Below are positions 25,835 to 33,277 of a stretch of DNA of 64,000 bases, in pieces. The DNA comes from Halococcus sediminicola (lineage in GTDB: Archaea > Halobacteriota > Halobacteria > Halobacteriales > Halococcaceae). Position numbers and translations under genes: made by a program. The notes under the pieces are model-generated. The model saw only the letters and a program-made list of their open reading frames with translations. It did not search any database and was not told where the DNA came from. The stretch's first letter is position 1. The number at the start of each line of letters is the position of its first letter. The stretch lies in assembly GCF_000755245.1 (NCBI RefSeq), contig NZ_BBMP01000005.1:124001-188000 (forward strand), read 5' to 3'.

Positions 25835-26006
25835 ACACGTTCTTCCCAACCAGCCGTATATGAATCTTCAGCCGTGAGAGCCGCACCCTTTGGGGAACTA
25901 TTCTACTGCTTCGAGATACACCACTCGGGTCCACATCCCAAACTGGAGACGCCCACTCGCACCATCAGTGTGAGACGTGACCGACCAGCGGCTCGTCCGC
26001 GTCGGT

Positions 26007-26045
26007 CTTTAAGTGCTTCTAGCGACAAGGTATAGATACGAGAGA
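26007..26045 (+). promoter_or_regulatory. 39-bp repeat, candidate promoter of the epsilon gene
   Basis: CTTTAAGTGCTTCTAGCGAC followed by AAGGTATAGATACGAGAGA lies about 80 bases before the epsilon-like gene. The same sequence, with one change, is at 28001-28039 just beyond the IS630 element. TTTAAG and TATAGATA are possible TATA-like elements. The second copy has no gene behind it. Confidence 0.5.
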
Positions 26046-26123
26046 GGTTCGGTGGATTCTGCGTGCCATCGTATTCGACACAGACGCATCTTTCAACTCT
26101 TCGCAGCCATTACCGTCTAAGCC

Positions 26124-26837
26124 ATGCCCAACGGTGGAACCGCTCCACGCCCGACTTCCGTCCCACCCGATGAGGAAGAAGTCGGTCAATTGAGTCGCCA
26201 GCCCGGTGATAGTACTGTCTCACGAGCCGATCTCCAGCGCGACGAAACTACCCGCCGCTGGGGACTGGTCACGCCGAGCGCGACTCGCATTGGCCGTGCG
26301 GACTCGCCCGATGGCGACCTCAGTGACAACATCCGTCGGCTTCACGAAGAGCGCCACCCCGCCATGGAAGGCTACAGCAAGCGCGCTCACCGCCTCGAAA
26401 AGTTGCGTCTCACCCACGCGCTCTGTGGCAGCCTCGGCCTGACCCCCTGGCAACGCGATCGCGCCATCGGTACGATGGTCAAACTCGATCTCACCGCCTT
26501 CGGTAGTCAGCGCGCTATCCCCAAGGTCGCGCTTGTCGTGATTCGCCACGTCGTCGACCGCGAGCGCGAACACCATCTCGGACTTCACGATGAGGAGTGG
26601 ATCGCCGACCAGCCGCCCGAACGGCTTGCCGATCTCTACGAGCAGTTCCACTCGATCACTGACGATGAGCAGTTCTCCGCCCTCTGCGAACAGCACGACC
26701 TCGACGTGACGAACCTCAATCGCCTCCGCCGAACCCTGACTGACCAACTCGATGAACAGGACCTCCACGATGCAGTCTACGGCCGCAATCCCTATCGTGA
26801 TCCGAGTCTGCCGGAACTGACTGTCGGTTCGGCCTGA
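26124..26837 (+). CDS. rpoeps: RNA polymerase epsilon-like subunit
   Basis: A 237-residue protein. The central region LRLTHALCGSLGLTPWQRDR, then LDLTAFGSQRAIPKVALVVI and RHVVDREREHHLGLHDEEWI, and the ending VYGRNPYRDPSLPEL match the haloarchaeal 'DNA-directed RNA polymerase subunit epsilon' proteins. Its job in transcription is not established; it is a Halobacteria-specific associate that may fold like a cyclin-box helical protein. The N-terminal 60 residues are charged and probably disordered. It is followed directly (one base) by the IS630 element. A chromosomal copy probably exists, making this an accessory paralogue. Confidence 0.82.
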   Translation: MPNGGTAPRPTSVPPDEEEVGQLSRQPGDSTVSRADLQRDETTRRWGLVTPSATRIGRADSPDGDLSDNIRRLHEERHPAMEGYSKRAHRLEKLRLTHALCGSLGLTPWQRDRAIGTMVKLDLTAFGSQRAIPKVALVVIRHVVDREREHHLGLHDEEWIADQPPERLADLYEQFHSITDDEQFSALCEQHDLDVTNLNRLRRTLTDQLDEQDLHDAVYGRNPYRDPSLPELTVGSA

Positions 26838-26839
26838 TA

Positions 26840-27968
26840 GGGTCGGCTAAAGATCTTTACCGACCTAGACAGTAGCCCGATGTAATGGGTCGGCTCGACG
26901 ATATCACTCTGGAAGAACTCCACGAGGTGCGTGAGCAAACGGAAGGTGAGAAGCCGCGAGAACGCGTTCTCGCGGCGATCGGCCGCAAGCAGGGCGCTCA
27001 GATCGACACCCTTGCTGAGCGTCACGGCGTTGTTGAGAAAACCATCCGCAACTGGCTGGATCGGTTTGTCGAGCAACCGATCGAGCAGGCTCCCTACGAC
27101 GCTCCTCGCCCCGGCGGCCCCTCAAAACTCACTACAGAACAGCGTGAGCACCTCGAAGAGGTGCTCCACGATTCACCTACTGAATTGGGCTACGACCAAC
27201 AGGCCTGGTCGCCGAAGATTCTGCTCCACTACGTTGCCAGAAAGTACGACGTTGAGTACAGCAAGCGCCATGCACGCTATCTGTTGACTGAGGCCGGGCT
27301 GTCCTGGCGGACAGCGCGGCCTCGCAATCACGAAGCCGATCCTGAAGACGAAGCGAAGTTCCAAGCGACGGTCGAAAAAAACGCCCCGAACTAGCCGAGA
27401 AGACGGTCGTTGTCGTCGACCAGTTTACCAAGCGCGTCGGCACCGTCCAGCGGCATGGATGGTACCCGATTGGGTCCGATCCAACGGTCGAGACATCGAA
27501 CTCCTGGGACAAGGTGACAGTGCTTGGCGCTGTCACCGGCGACGGTGACAGCTTCTACTGCTGGACGGAAGAAAACCTCACACGATACCACGGAATTCGC
27601 TTGTTAGAAGCACTCCAAAAGGAGTTTGGCGAAGAGTTGGTGGTGTTTCTTGATCGTGCAGGTTACTTCTATGCGAGGGATCTCTGGGAGTTCGTGAGTG
27701 GTGAGCGCGAGACCGAAACTGTCGGGGACAGTTCGGTCTCGTGCGTGCGCGGAGAGAAGCTGGCGGTCTGGTACTTCCCATCGAAACTCCCCGAACTCAA
27801 CCCAGTGGAAGGATGCTGGAATCAGCTCTACGAGTGGTTCAAGCACCGGCTGATTCCGGATCTATCGACACTGAAAGACTCCATTCCGAGTGGAATCGAT
27901 GCAATCGATGAACCAAACATCTGGAACTATCTTTGCTCAACCGATGGGTAAAGATTCGTCACCGACCC
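26840..27968 (+). mobile_element. IS630-family element with TA target duplication
   Basis: Ends are GGGTCGGCTAAAGATCTTTAC on the left (written here in part as GGGTCGG) and its imperfect inverse CCGACCC on the right, each flanked by TA, the IS630 target duplication. Length about 1.13 kb. The insertion lies immediately after the stop of the epsilon-like gene. Both transposase frames are complete, so the element may still be active. Confidence 0.85.
26885..27951 (+). CDS. IS630 transposase in two frames joined by -1 slippage
   Basis: ORF A (26885-27394) codes the N-terminal HTH part (GVVEKTIRNWLDRFVEQPIE) and a linker. ORF B continues in the -1 frame as KRPELAEKTVVVVDQFTKRV and ends at 27951 with the DDE catalytic domain: Asp in VVVVDQF, Asp in VVFLDRAGYFYA, Glu in ELNPVEGCWNQL. 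At the junction (27376-27382) the DNA is A AAA AAC in the zero frame, the canonical -1 slippery heptamer, seven bases before ORF A runs into CCGAAC and its stop. The fusion protein would be about 355 residues, normal for the family. Programmed frameshifting is known for several insertion sequences. Confidence 0.8.
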
Positions 27969-28000
27969 TATGATTGATGAATCGAGAGCCTTCGTCTGTT

Positions 28001-28039
28001 CTTTAAGTGCTTCTGGCGACAAGGTATAGATACGAGAGA
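28001..28039 (+). repeat. Second copy of the 39-bp promoter-like repeat
   Basis: Matches 26007-26045 at 38 of 39 positions, same orientation. The two copies bracket the epsilon-like gene and the IS630 element. Confidence 0.7.
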
Positions 28040-28085
28040 CCCTACTTGCGTGCAAGCGCGTCTTTCTAGTCGGTCAGCTTTCGAG

Positions 28086-28202
28086 TCACGACGAATCGAT
28101 GCGTTTCATGAGTCGCCGACACTCCGGACAGGACCGTGACGCTCCTTCATCGCCGCTGAGTTGATGATCGCAGTTGACGCACTCGTAGATGAACGACTCC
28201 AT
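28086..28202 (-). CDS. 38-residue zinc-ribbon micro-protein
   Basis: From ATG 28202: MESFIYECVNCDHQLSGDEG, then ASRSCPECRRLMKRIDSS and TGA. Two CxxC knuckles 18 residues apart form a minimal zinc ribbon. Very short but with coding-like composition. It lies downstream of the ParA partner gene on the same strand, separated by about 90 bases. Role unknown. Confidence 0.5.
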   Translation of the reverse strand: MESFIYECVNCDHQLSGDEGASRSCPECRRLMKRIDSS

Positions 28203-28293
28203 GAACGGGTGGGTGACAAATATTGCGCGCAGTTATATGAGCTTGTTCACCACACATCGAACGTGCCACTACTCTTGATCAGTCTCTCGCATG

Positions 28294-28668
28294 TTAATCG
28301 AAGTATCCGTACCCGATACGCTGCATCTCTGCGAGAAAGCTTTCATCGCTGAGGTCAGAACGGAACGCAGCAAGATACACATCCAGTCGGTGTACTTTTT
28401 CGTCAAAGTTCGACTCCGCAACGGTGTGCAGTTCACGAAGGCGCTGCAGGTCCTCGGCAGCATCCAGGTAGAATGTTTTCGCCTTTCGCCCGTCCTTCGG
28501 ACTATCGTACCGTACACGGTGTGGGATTTCCTCCAAGCTCTCCGTCGATTTTGCTGAACTCGGTGAATCGTCAAGCGTGCTGGTTTCGGCCTGTGTCTGT
28601 ACCGATGAGGAGCTACTGTCGAAATCGTCGTCGGCACCGTCCATATCGTAGCGATCAGATTTTCCCAT
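28294..28668 (-). CDS. ParA partner protein (candidate centromere-binding protein)
   Basis: A 124-residue protein with an acidic, disordered first half (DDDFDSSSSSVQTQAE) and a folded helical second half (KAKTFYLDAAEDLQRLRELH, FDEKVHRLDVYLAAFRSDLS). Its ATG overlaps the ParA stop (TAATG), the classic arrangement of a small partition adaptor after ParA. It has no ParB-type motifs. KTFYLDAAEDLQRLREL resembles a ribbon-helix-helix start, so it may bind the repeats upstream of parA. That is inference from gene order. Confidence 0.6.
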   Translation of the reverse strand: MGKSDRYDMDGADDDFDSSSSSVQTQAETSTLDDSPSSAKSTESLEEIPHRVRYDSPKDGRKAKTFYLDAAEDLQRLRELHTVAESNFDEKVHRLDVYLAAFRSDLSDESFLAEMQRIGYGYFD

Positions 28669-29600
28669 TAGGCTTCAGCCTCCTGCTCCATTTTGGTGTC
28701 AAGCAGTTTCTCGGGTGTCGCATCACCCATCTCAGAGTCTTTTACCGTATCCCACTGCGCAACAGCTTCATTGTAACTGTAGTCACCGGTCATCCATCGG
28801 CCGATAACCTTGAACGCGAGTGGGACATGCTCTTCATAAGGCCGGAGTTCACGGGTATCCGATGATTCAATGAAGGAGAACAGATCCATTTGTTCGCTCC
28901 ACGTGTATCGAAGGAGGGAGTGTTCCGGGATGGAAAACGGACTAAGTGGAACACCGCGGTCGCTCATGGTGTCGCGATAGTCTTCGAAGATTTTTGCGTT
29001 GCCGACGCGGGTAGGAACGGTGCCTTTGATCACTACATCGACACCCATTTTAGAGAATCCGGAGTCCATTGCCTCGACAGTGGATTCAAGACCTTGTTGG
29101 GAAGCATCCCCTTTCGGCGAAAGTTCGATTGGGACCATGATGTTCCGGGCAGCGATGATGGCGTTGTCCACGAGTTTGTTTAGCGTGGCCTGGACGTCAA
29201 GGATGAATACGTCATAGTCGCTGCTGAGGTCTTCAAGCAGTTCACGGATAACCCAGTATTCATCCATGCCGCGTTTCCCGGCATTGCTGAGGCTGGATTC
29301 GAAGTTGGCGAGGTCTTCGTGGCCGGGAACTAGATCGAAGTGTGGAGTCTCGACAATGATATCGTGCACGTCGGTGTCTCCGAAGAACACATTCATGATG
29401 GTGGGTTCAACAGTGTTCTCGGCGGTGTCGTGATCAAGGTGGTCGTAACCAGCGTAGTGAGTGAGTGCACCCCGTTGTGGGTCAAGGTCGAGCGCAAGGA
29501 CATCGTAGCCATCGCGACCAATGGCGGCAGCGGTTTGCATTGTATTCGTGGTTTTTCCGGGCCCTCCGGATTCCGACCACCAAACGAACGCTTTGGTCAT
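28668..29600 (-). CDS. parA: ParA-family partition ATPase
   Basis: A 310-residue P-loop ATPase. The deviant Walker A is SESGGPGKTTNTMQ with the catalytic GKTT intact but Ser-Glu where most ParA proteins have Lys-Gly; Walker A' is LALDLDPQRGALTHY, and the Walker B region is DYDVFILDVQATLNKL. Product length and order match archaeal ParA/Soj-like proteins that segregate plasmids. The gene starts a two-gene operon with the small partner. An array of 12-bp-spaced repeats lies 60-130 bases before the start. The missing signature Lys of Walker A (KGGxGK) is worth noting: it suggests a ParA subgroup with altered dimer contact. Confidence 0.88.
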   Translation of the reverse strand: MTKAFVWWSESGGPGKTTNTMQTAAAIGRDGYDVLALDLDPQRGALTHYAGYDHLDHDTAENTVEPTIMNVFFGDTDVHDIIVETPHFDLVPGHEDLANFESSLSNAGKRGMDEYWVIRELLEDLSSDYDVFILDVQATLNKLVDNAIIAARNIMVPIELSPKGDASQQGLESTVEAMDSGFSKMGVDVVIKGTVPTRVGNAKIFEDYRDTMSDRGVPLSPFSIPEHSLLRYTWSEQMDLFSFIESSDTRELRPYEEHVPLAFKVIGRWMTGDYSYNEAVAQWDTVKDSEMGDATPEKLLDTKMEQEAEA

Positions 29601-29660
29601 AAGGGTAGCTGGAACACGAGGGGGCTTAAAGATGCGTCAGACATATGTCCCGCTGTATTG

Positions 29661-29728
29661 CTAGACAGTTTACTGGCTAGTTTGCCAGCTAGTTTACTAG
29701 ACTACTGCTTAGTTTACTGGCTAGATTG
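29661..29728. repeat. Iterated AGTTTACTGGCTAG repeats, candidate parS/operator
   Basis: Units start at 29667 (AGTTTACTGGCTAG), 29679 (AGTTTGCCAGCTAG), 29691 (AGTTTACTAG) and 29711 (AGTTTACTGGCTAG). The first three are exactly 12 bases apart. They sit in the stretch before parA. Iterated sites here are typical of a centromere and autoregulatory operator of a ParA module. Confidence 0.65.
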
Positions 29729-30013
29729 CTGTTGGGATTCTTCTACAGTTGACGAGTTATCGGGGTGCTTAGCACGTCGCCAAGTCTCGACCGACTAGCT
29801 CAGAAACCTCGAGGCGATCGGTTTTCACTCACCAGTCGACGCTTGCGAGCGTACTTAGGCTGCAATAGTTGGAGATTGGCACGCAAACGAGCGCACCGGC
29901 CGTGAGAATGGTCCTGACCGCGATGTCGAAGAGCGTATGCCCTCGATATGCACTAACGGACGGATCCCTGAGCCGAGGAATAGGTTCATTCGTTTAGCGG
30001 GAGTGTTTCGATT

Positions 30014-30724
30014 GTGGACGATTCGATCGGCGATCTCGACGGGACGGTGGCACTCGTTACGGGCGCATCCTCGGGCATTGGCGCAGCAACGGCCAGAGCG
30101 CTCGCGACGGCGGGAGCCAGCGTGGCGCTCGCCGCACGGCGGGCCGATCGTCTCGAAGCGCTTGCAGCGGAAATCGAGGACGTTGGCAGCGCGGCGTTAT
30201 CGATACCCACAGACATCACTGACGAGACAGACGTCGAGGAAATGGTCGGGCGGACGACCGAGACGTTCGGCGGGCTCGACGCGCTTATCAACAGCGCCGG
30301 AGTGATGCTGCCCGCGCCGGTCGAACGCGCCGACCCAGACGACTGGCGACGGATGGTCGAGGTCAACCTGCTCGGCACGATGGTCACGCGCGCTGCACTC
30401 CCCGCGCTCCGGGCGGGCGACGGTGGACACGTCATCACCCTCTCGTCCGACGCTATCCAGAACCCGGGCGCGCGCTTCGGCGCATACGCGGCCACGAAAG
30501 CCGGCGTCGTGGCATTTGCTGACTCGCTTCGTTCCGAGGTCGCTGACGATGGCGTTCGCGTGACTGTCCTCAAACCCGGTGTGACCGATACTGAACTTCC
30601 GGAACAGATTACGGATGAGGGAATGAAGGCGAATATCGAAACGCTCGTCGCGTCGATGCGAGCGCTCGACGGCGAGGACATCGCGGCAGCCGTTCAATAC
30701 GCACTCACACAGCCCGCCACGTAA
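30014..30724 (+). CDS. SDR-family oxidoreductase
   Basis: A 236-residue classical short-chain dehydrogenase/reductase from a GTG start. The cofactor motif TGASSGIGAATARALA is at residues 16-31, with ARRADRL after strand 2 (basic residues there favour NADPH). NSAG follows, then the active-site Ser in HVITLSSDA and the YAATK motif. The PGVTDTELPE segment is the flexible substrate lid. Substrate cannot be told. It stands alone; the remnant of a TnpB element begins 37 bases after its stop. Confidence 0.9.
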   Translation: MDDSIGDLDGTVALVTGASSGIGAATARALATAGASVALAARRADRLEALAAEIEDVGSAALSIPTDITDETDVEEMVGRTTETFGGLDALINSAGVMLPAPVERADPDDWRRMVEVNLLGTMVTRAALPALRAGDGGHVITLSSDAIQNPGARFGAYAATKAGVVAFADSLRSEVADDGVRVTVLKPGVTDTELPEQITDEGMKANIETLVASMRALDGEDIAAAVQYALTQPAT

Positions 30725-30761
30725 ACGTCGAACAACTGATCGTCCGGCCGACCGATGCAGG

Positions 30762-30990
30762 TTGACATCCTCCCCGCCGTGAACGGCGAGGATTCCCGAC
30801 CGCAATTGGGATATTAAGGTTCGCGGGTCGCCTGTTGACGCAGGGAGAACGTTCCTCGCGTTTTGTTGAACAGACGAACCGCTGGCTATGCCAACCAGCC
30901 GGTACTCCTATCCTCGTGAGAGGACTCGGAGGTACTTTTCTGCCGGATGTTCTCCGCGCCATTACAGTCGGCAGGTCGAACACGGTGTAA
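30762..30990 (-). mobile_element. Right-end remnant of a TnpB element
   Basis: About 225 bases match the right end of the element at 23370-24091, including the closing GGGGAGGATGTCAA, the GCCGTTCACGGC hairpin and the region AGGTTCGCGGGTCGCCTGTT. The coding remains read GAENIRQKSTSESSHEDRST, then an in-frame TAG, then PAVRLFNKTRG. Similarity stops at about 30985. Confidence 0.7.
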
Positions 30991-31202
30991 TTGCAAATTG
31001 CAGACACCAGAAGTAACCGATGGATCCGAACTTCGGCATGGGACCATGCATTGGGAGTACCACTCTCAACATCCACGCGACGGTGAAAGATGAGACTACA
31101 GCAGGGATAGAGGGGCTAGAATGGGCGATTTTAAACGAATAGTGGTTTCGACCGCCGCCAAATCAGATCCAATAGGCCGATTCCTACTCCCGCAAGGTTA
31201 AG

Positions 31203-31221
31203 GTAATACACCGAGTATTAC
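31203..31221. promoter_or_regulatory. Palindromic operator at the AbrB/PIN module
   Basis: GTAATAC, five bases (ACCGA), then GTATTAC, a perfect inverted repeat with 7-base arms, ending five bases before the ATG of the antitoxin-like gene. In a leaderless haloarchaeal transcript this would cover the start site, so binding there would block the gene. Autoregulation by the AbrB-type product is likely. Confidence 0.6.
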
Positions 31222-31226
31222 TGAGT

Positions 31227-31487
31227 ATGAGCAAATCGACACGTGTCACGGAGAAGGGACAGACAACGATCCCGAAGAACCTTCGCGAAAAGTACGACTT
31301 AGAGCCCGGTGACGAGGTCGTCTGGTCGGATACAGATGAAGGCATCGTCGTAAAAAAGCGTACTCACACCAGTGGGCGCGGGATGCTCGTGCCCGACGAT
31401 ACCTCCGAGGGGAAGCGTGAGGAGATCGCCGAGGAGTTGGAGCACCGCGTCCGCAAGCGTCGAGATCACAACTACGAGGAAGCCTGA
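31227..31487 (+). CDS. AbrB/SpoVT-type antitoxin (VapB-like)
   Basis: An 86-residue protein. The first half is a swapped-hairpin AbrB domain: TRVTEKGQTTIPKNLREKYD, LEPGDEVVWSDTDEGIVVKK. The charged C-terminal half (EEIAEELEHRVRKRRDHNYE) would bind the toxin. Stop and the next start touch (TGAATG), so the pair is co-translated. The palindrome at 31203-31221 is its probable operator. Confidence 0.88.
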   Translation: MSKSTRVTEKGQTTIPKNLREKYDLEPGDEVVWSDTDEGIVVKKRTHTSGRGMLVPDDTSEGKREEIAEELEHRVRKRRDHNYEEA

Positions 31488-31895
31488 ATGGCGACGTACA
31501 CCGCTGACGCCGTCTCCCTCCTTGTCTACCTCGTTGATGCGCTCCCAGGAAAGGCTGACCAGATCTTCGCCGAAGCCGAAGCCGCGAAAACGATTATCCA
31601 GGCGCCGAGCACGGCGCTCGCTGAAGTGCTGTACTCGGTCTCCCGCGACAAAGACATCCGAGGCATCACCCTTACAGGGACGCCAGAGGATGCTCGAGAG
31701 GCGCTGGTTGGAAACGGACCTATCGCTGTCGCACCGATCAACGACGCGGAACTGGTTGAGTATGCACAGGTGGTTGACGAGCTCAGCATCCACGACGCCC
31801 TGATGGTCAGTAGTCACCGGGCACAGGATACGGACGCGATCATCACTACAGACGGTGTTATCCACGACGCCGGCTACGAGACCGTTTGGGACTGA
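31488..31895 (+). CDS. PIN-domain toxin (VapC-like)
   Basis: A 135-residue PIN nuclease-like protein. MATYTADAVSLLVYLVDALP carries the first acidic residue (Asp6), APSTALAEVLYS the conserved Glu, SIHDALMVSSHRA the third acid and AIITTDGVI the fourth. These fit VapC-type ribonucleases. It directly follows the AbrB-type antitoxin with one base between stop and start. Stabilisation of the replicon or stress response is the expected role. Confidence 0.85.
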   Translation: MATYTADAVSLLVYLVDALPGKADQIFAEAEAAKTIIQAPSTALAEVLYSVSRDKDIRGITLTGTPEDAREALVGNGPIAVAPINDAELVEYAQVVDELSIHDALMVSSHRAQDTDAIITTDGVIHDAGYETVWD

Positions 31896-32119
31896 TATAA
31901 GCGACACAACGGATCGCAAACCGTTTTTCATTCACTCATCGAAGACGGCTACGTGTACGTTCGGCGGCACTAGCAGTAGGTCGCGTCCGTTGTTAGTTAG
32001 GCGAACCTAGTTCCATACTGCTTCATGCATTGAGAGTACTGATCTCAACTTCTAAGCGGCAGTAGTCAAATATCTGTGCGCACCAAACATATATTGCGAA
32101 GCGATGTGTATTCCACTCT

Positions 32120-32656
32120 GTGACTGATTTCGACCCCACTCCATCCGACGGCGAGACCAACGCGGTGCGCCAGCGTTGGTCCGAAAACACGGATACGTTC
32201 GGGCGTGTCTACAATACTCTCCTCGGCATTACCGAGCCGACGACCTATTCCACCATCGCAGAGATAGCCGACTGCTCGCCCAACGCCGCGAAAAAGCACC
32301 TCGAACGCCTTGCAGAGATGGGAGTCGGACGAGTTGATCGACAGAGCCGTCCCGCTCGCTACGAACGCAACGACGGATATCTCGAATGGCAGGACGCGAG
32401 CCGTCTCGCCGACGAGCTCACTGTCGAGGAGATCATCGATCGAGTCCACCAGCTCGAAGACCGCCGGGAGGAGTTCGAACAGCGCTTCGAGACGAGTGAT
32501 CCCTCCTCGATCTCAGTGTTCGATCACGACAACCACGACGCGATTCACGAGCGAATGAACGCCATTAGCGACTGGCAATCCCTTGAGCGCGACATCCGTC
32601 TCTACGAACTCGCACGACAGCTCTCCCAGAACGACGGCCACCTTCTGCCAGCATAG
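32120..32656 (+). CDS. DUF7342-type HTH protein (candidate antitoxin)
   Basis: A 178-residue protein from a GTG start. A winged helix-turn-helix occupies about residues 35-90 (TYSTIAEIADCSPNAAKKHL, then ERLAEMGVGRVDRQ), followed by a helical dimerisation block (LTVEEIIDRVHQLEDRREEF). It matches the haloarchaeal family I know as DUF7342, which often precedes a small protein like the next gene. Stop and next start abut (TAGATG). The pair resembles a toxin-antitoxin unit of the TumA-TumE kind, but this is an inference. Confidence 0.72.
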   Translation: MTDFDPTPSDGETNAVRQRWSENTDTFGRVYNTLLGITEPTTYSTIAEIADCSPNAAKKHLERLAEMGVGRVDRQSRPARYERNDGYLEWQDASRLADELTVEEIIDRVHQLEDRREEFEQRFETSDPSSISVFDHDNHDAIHERMNAISDWQSLERDIRLYELARQLSQNDGHLLPA

Positions 32657-33106
32657 ATGACTCCATCTTCGAGTGGTGAGCCATCATCAACCGGACCGCC
32701 GGATCGCCAGACGCTCAGGCTTATTGAGACTCGCTTAGCGGACGAGCCGATAGTCGACACAACCACGTTTGAACCCGATAGCTACGAGCCTCGTATCCTT
32801 CATGTACTGTGTGAGGAAAGCCGGTATCCAGCGGCAGTCGAGACCGCTCGGCTGGACATCCGCTGGTTCACCAGTGGTGATTTCTCCCTACACTACGTCG
32901 AGACGATGGCCGCCGACCGATGGGAGTGCCGCTGGGACCGCCATCCGAACCCGCATAATGCACACCTCCATTTCCATCAGCCACCGGATGGAGACGATAT
33001 CGTCGATCTCACGTGGTCGTCGCTCCACCCAATCGATGTACTCTCGACAGTGATTGCTGCAGTCGAACAACGGATCGACCAGCACTGGTCATCCGGTAGA
33101 TCATAA
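32657..33106 (+). CDS. TumE/DUF6516-like small protein (candidate toxin)
   Basis: A 149-residue protein with the line LDIRWFTSGDFSLHYVETMA, WECRWDRHPNPHNAHLHFHQ and LHPIDVLSTVIAAVEQRI. The HPNPHNAHLHFH histidine cluster and the strand pattern are shared with small proteins that follow DUF7342 genes, and recall the TumE fold (DUF6516). It begins immediately after the stop of the HTH gene. No biochemical activity is known to me for this haloarchaeal group. Confidence 0.6.
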   Translation: MTPSSSGEPSSTGPPDRQTLRLIETRLADEPIVDTTTFEPDSYEPRILHVLCEESRYPAAVETARLDIRWFTSGDFSLHYVETMAADRWECRWDRHPNPHNAHLHFHQPPDGDDIVDLTWSSLHPIDVLSTVIAAVEQRIDQHWSSGRS

Positions 33107-33277
33107 GTCTGCACTCATCTCAGATGGATCGTAGCTATATCTTTGTCATTTCGAGTACTCTAATTAATGACTATCACTACTATATCGACTTAGTTGAAAA
33201 TTGTCGAATTGGCATATCTGAGTTATATAGAATTTCTATCATTGATACTTTAGTAGTTTGTAGACTCATCGCATAGT

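Noticed and set aside
29640-29730. CRISPR-like repeat array before parA
   Set aside because: Units are only 10-14 bases and overlap with 12-base spacing and no spacers, so they are operator or centromere-type repeats.
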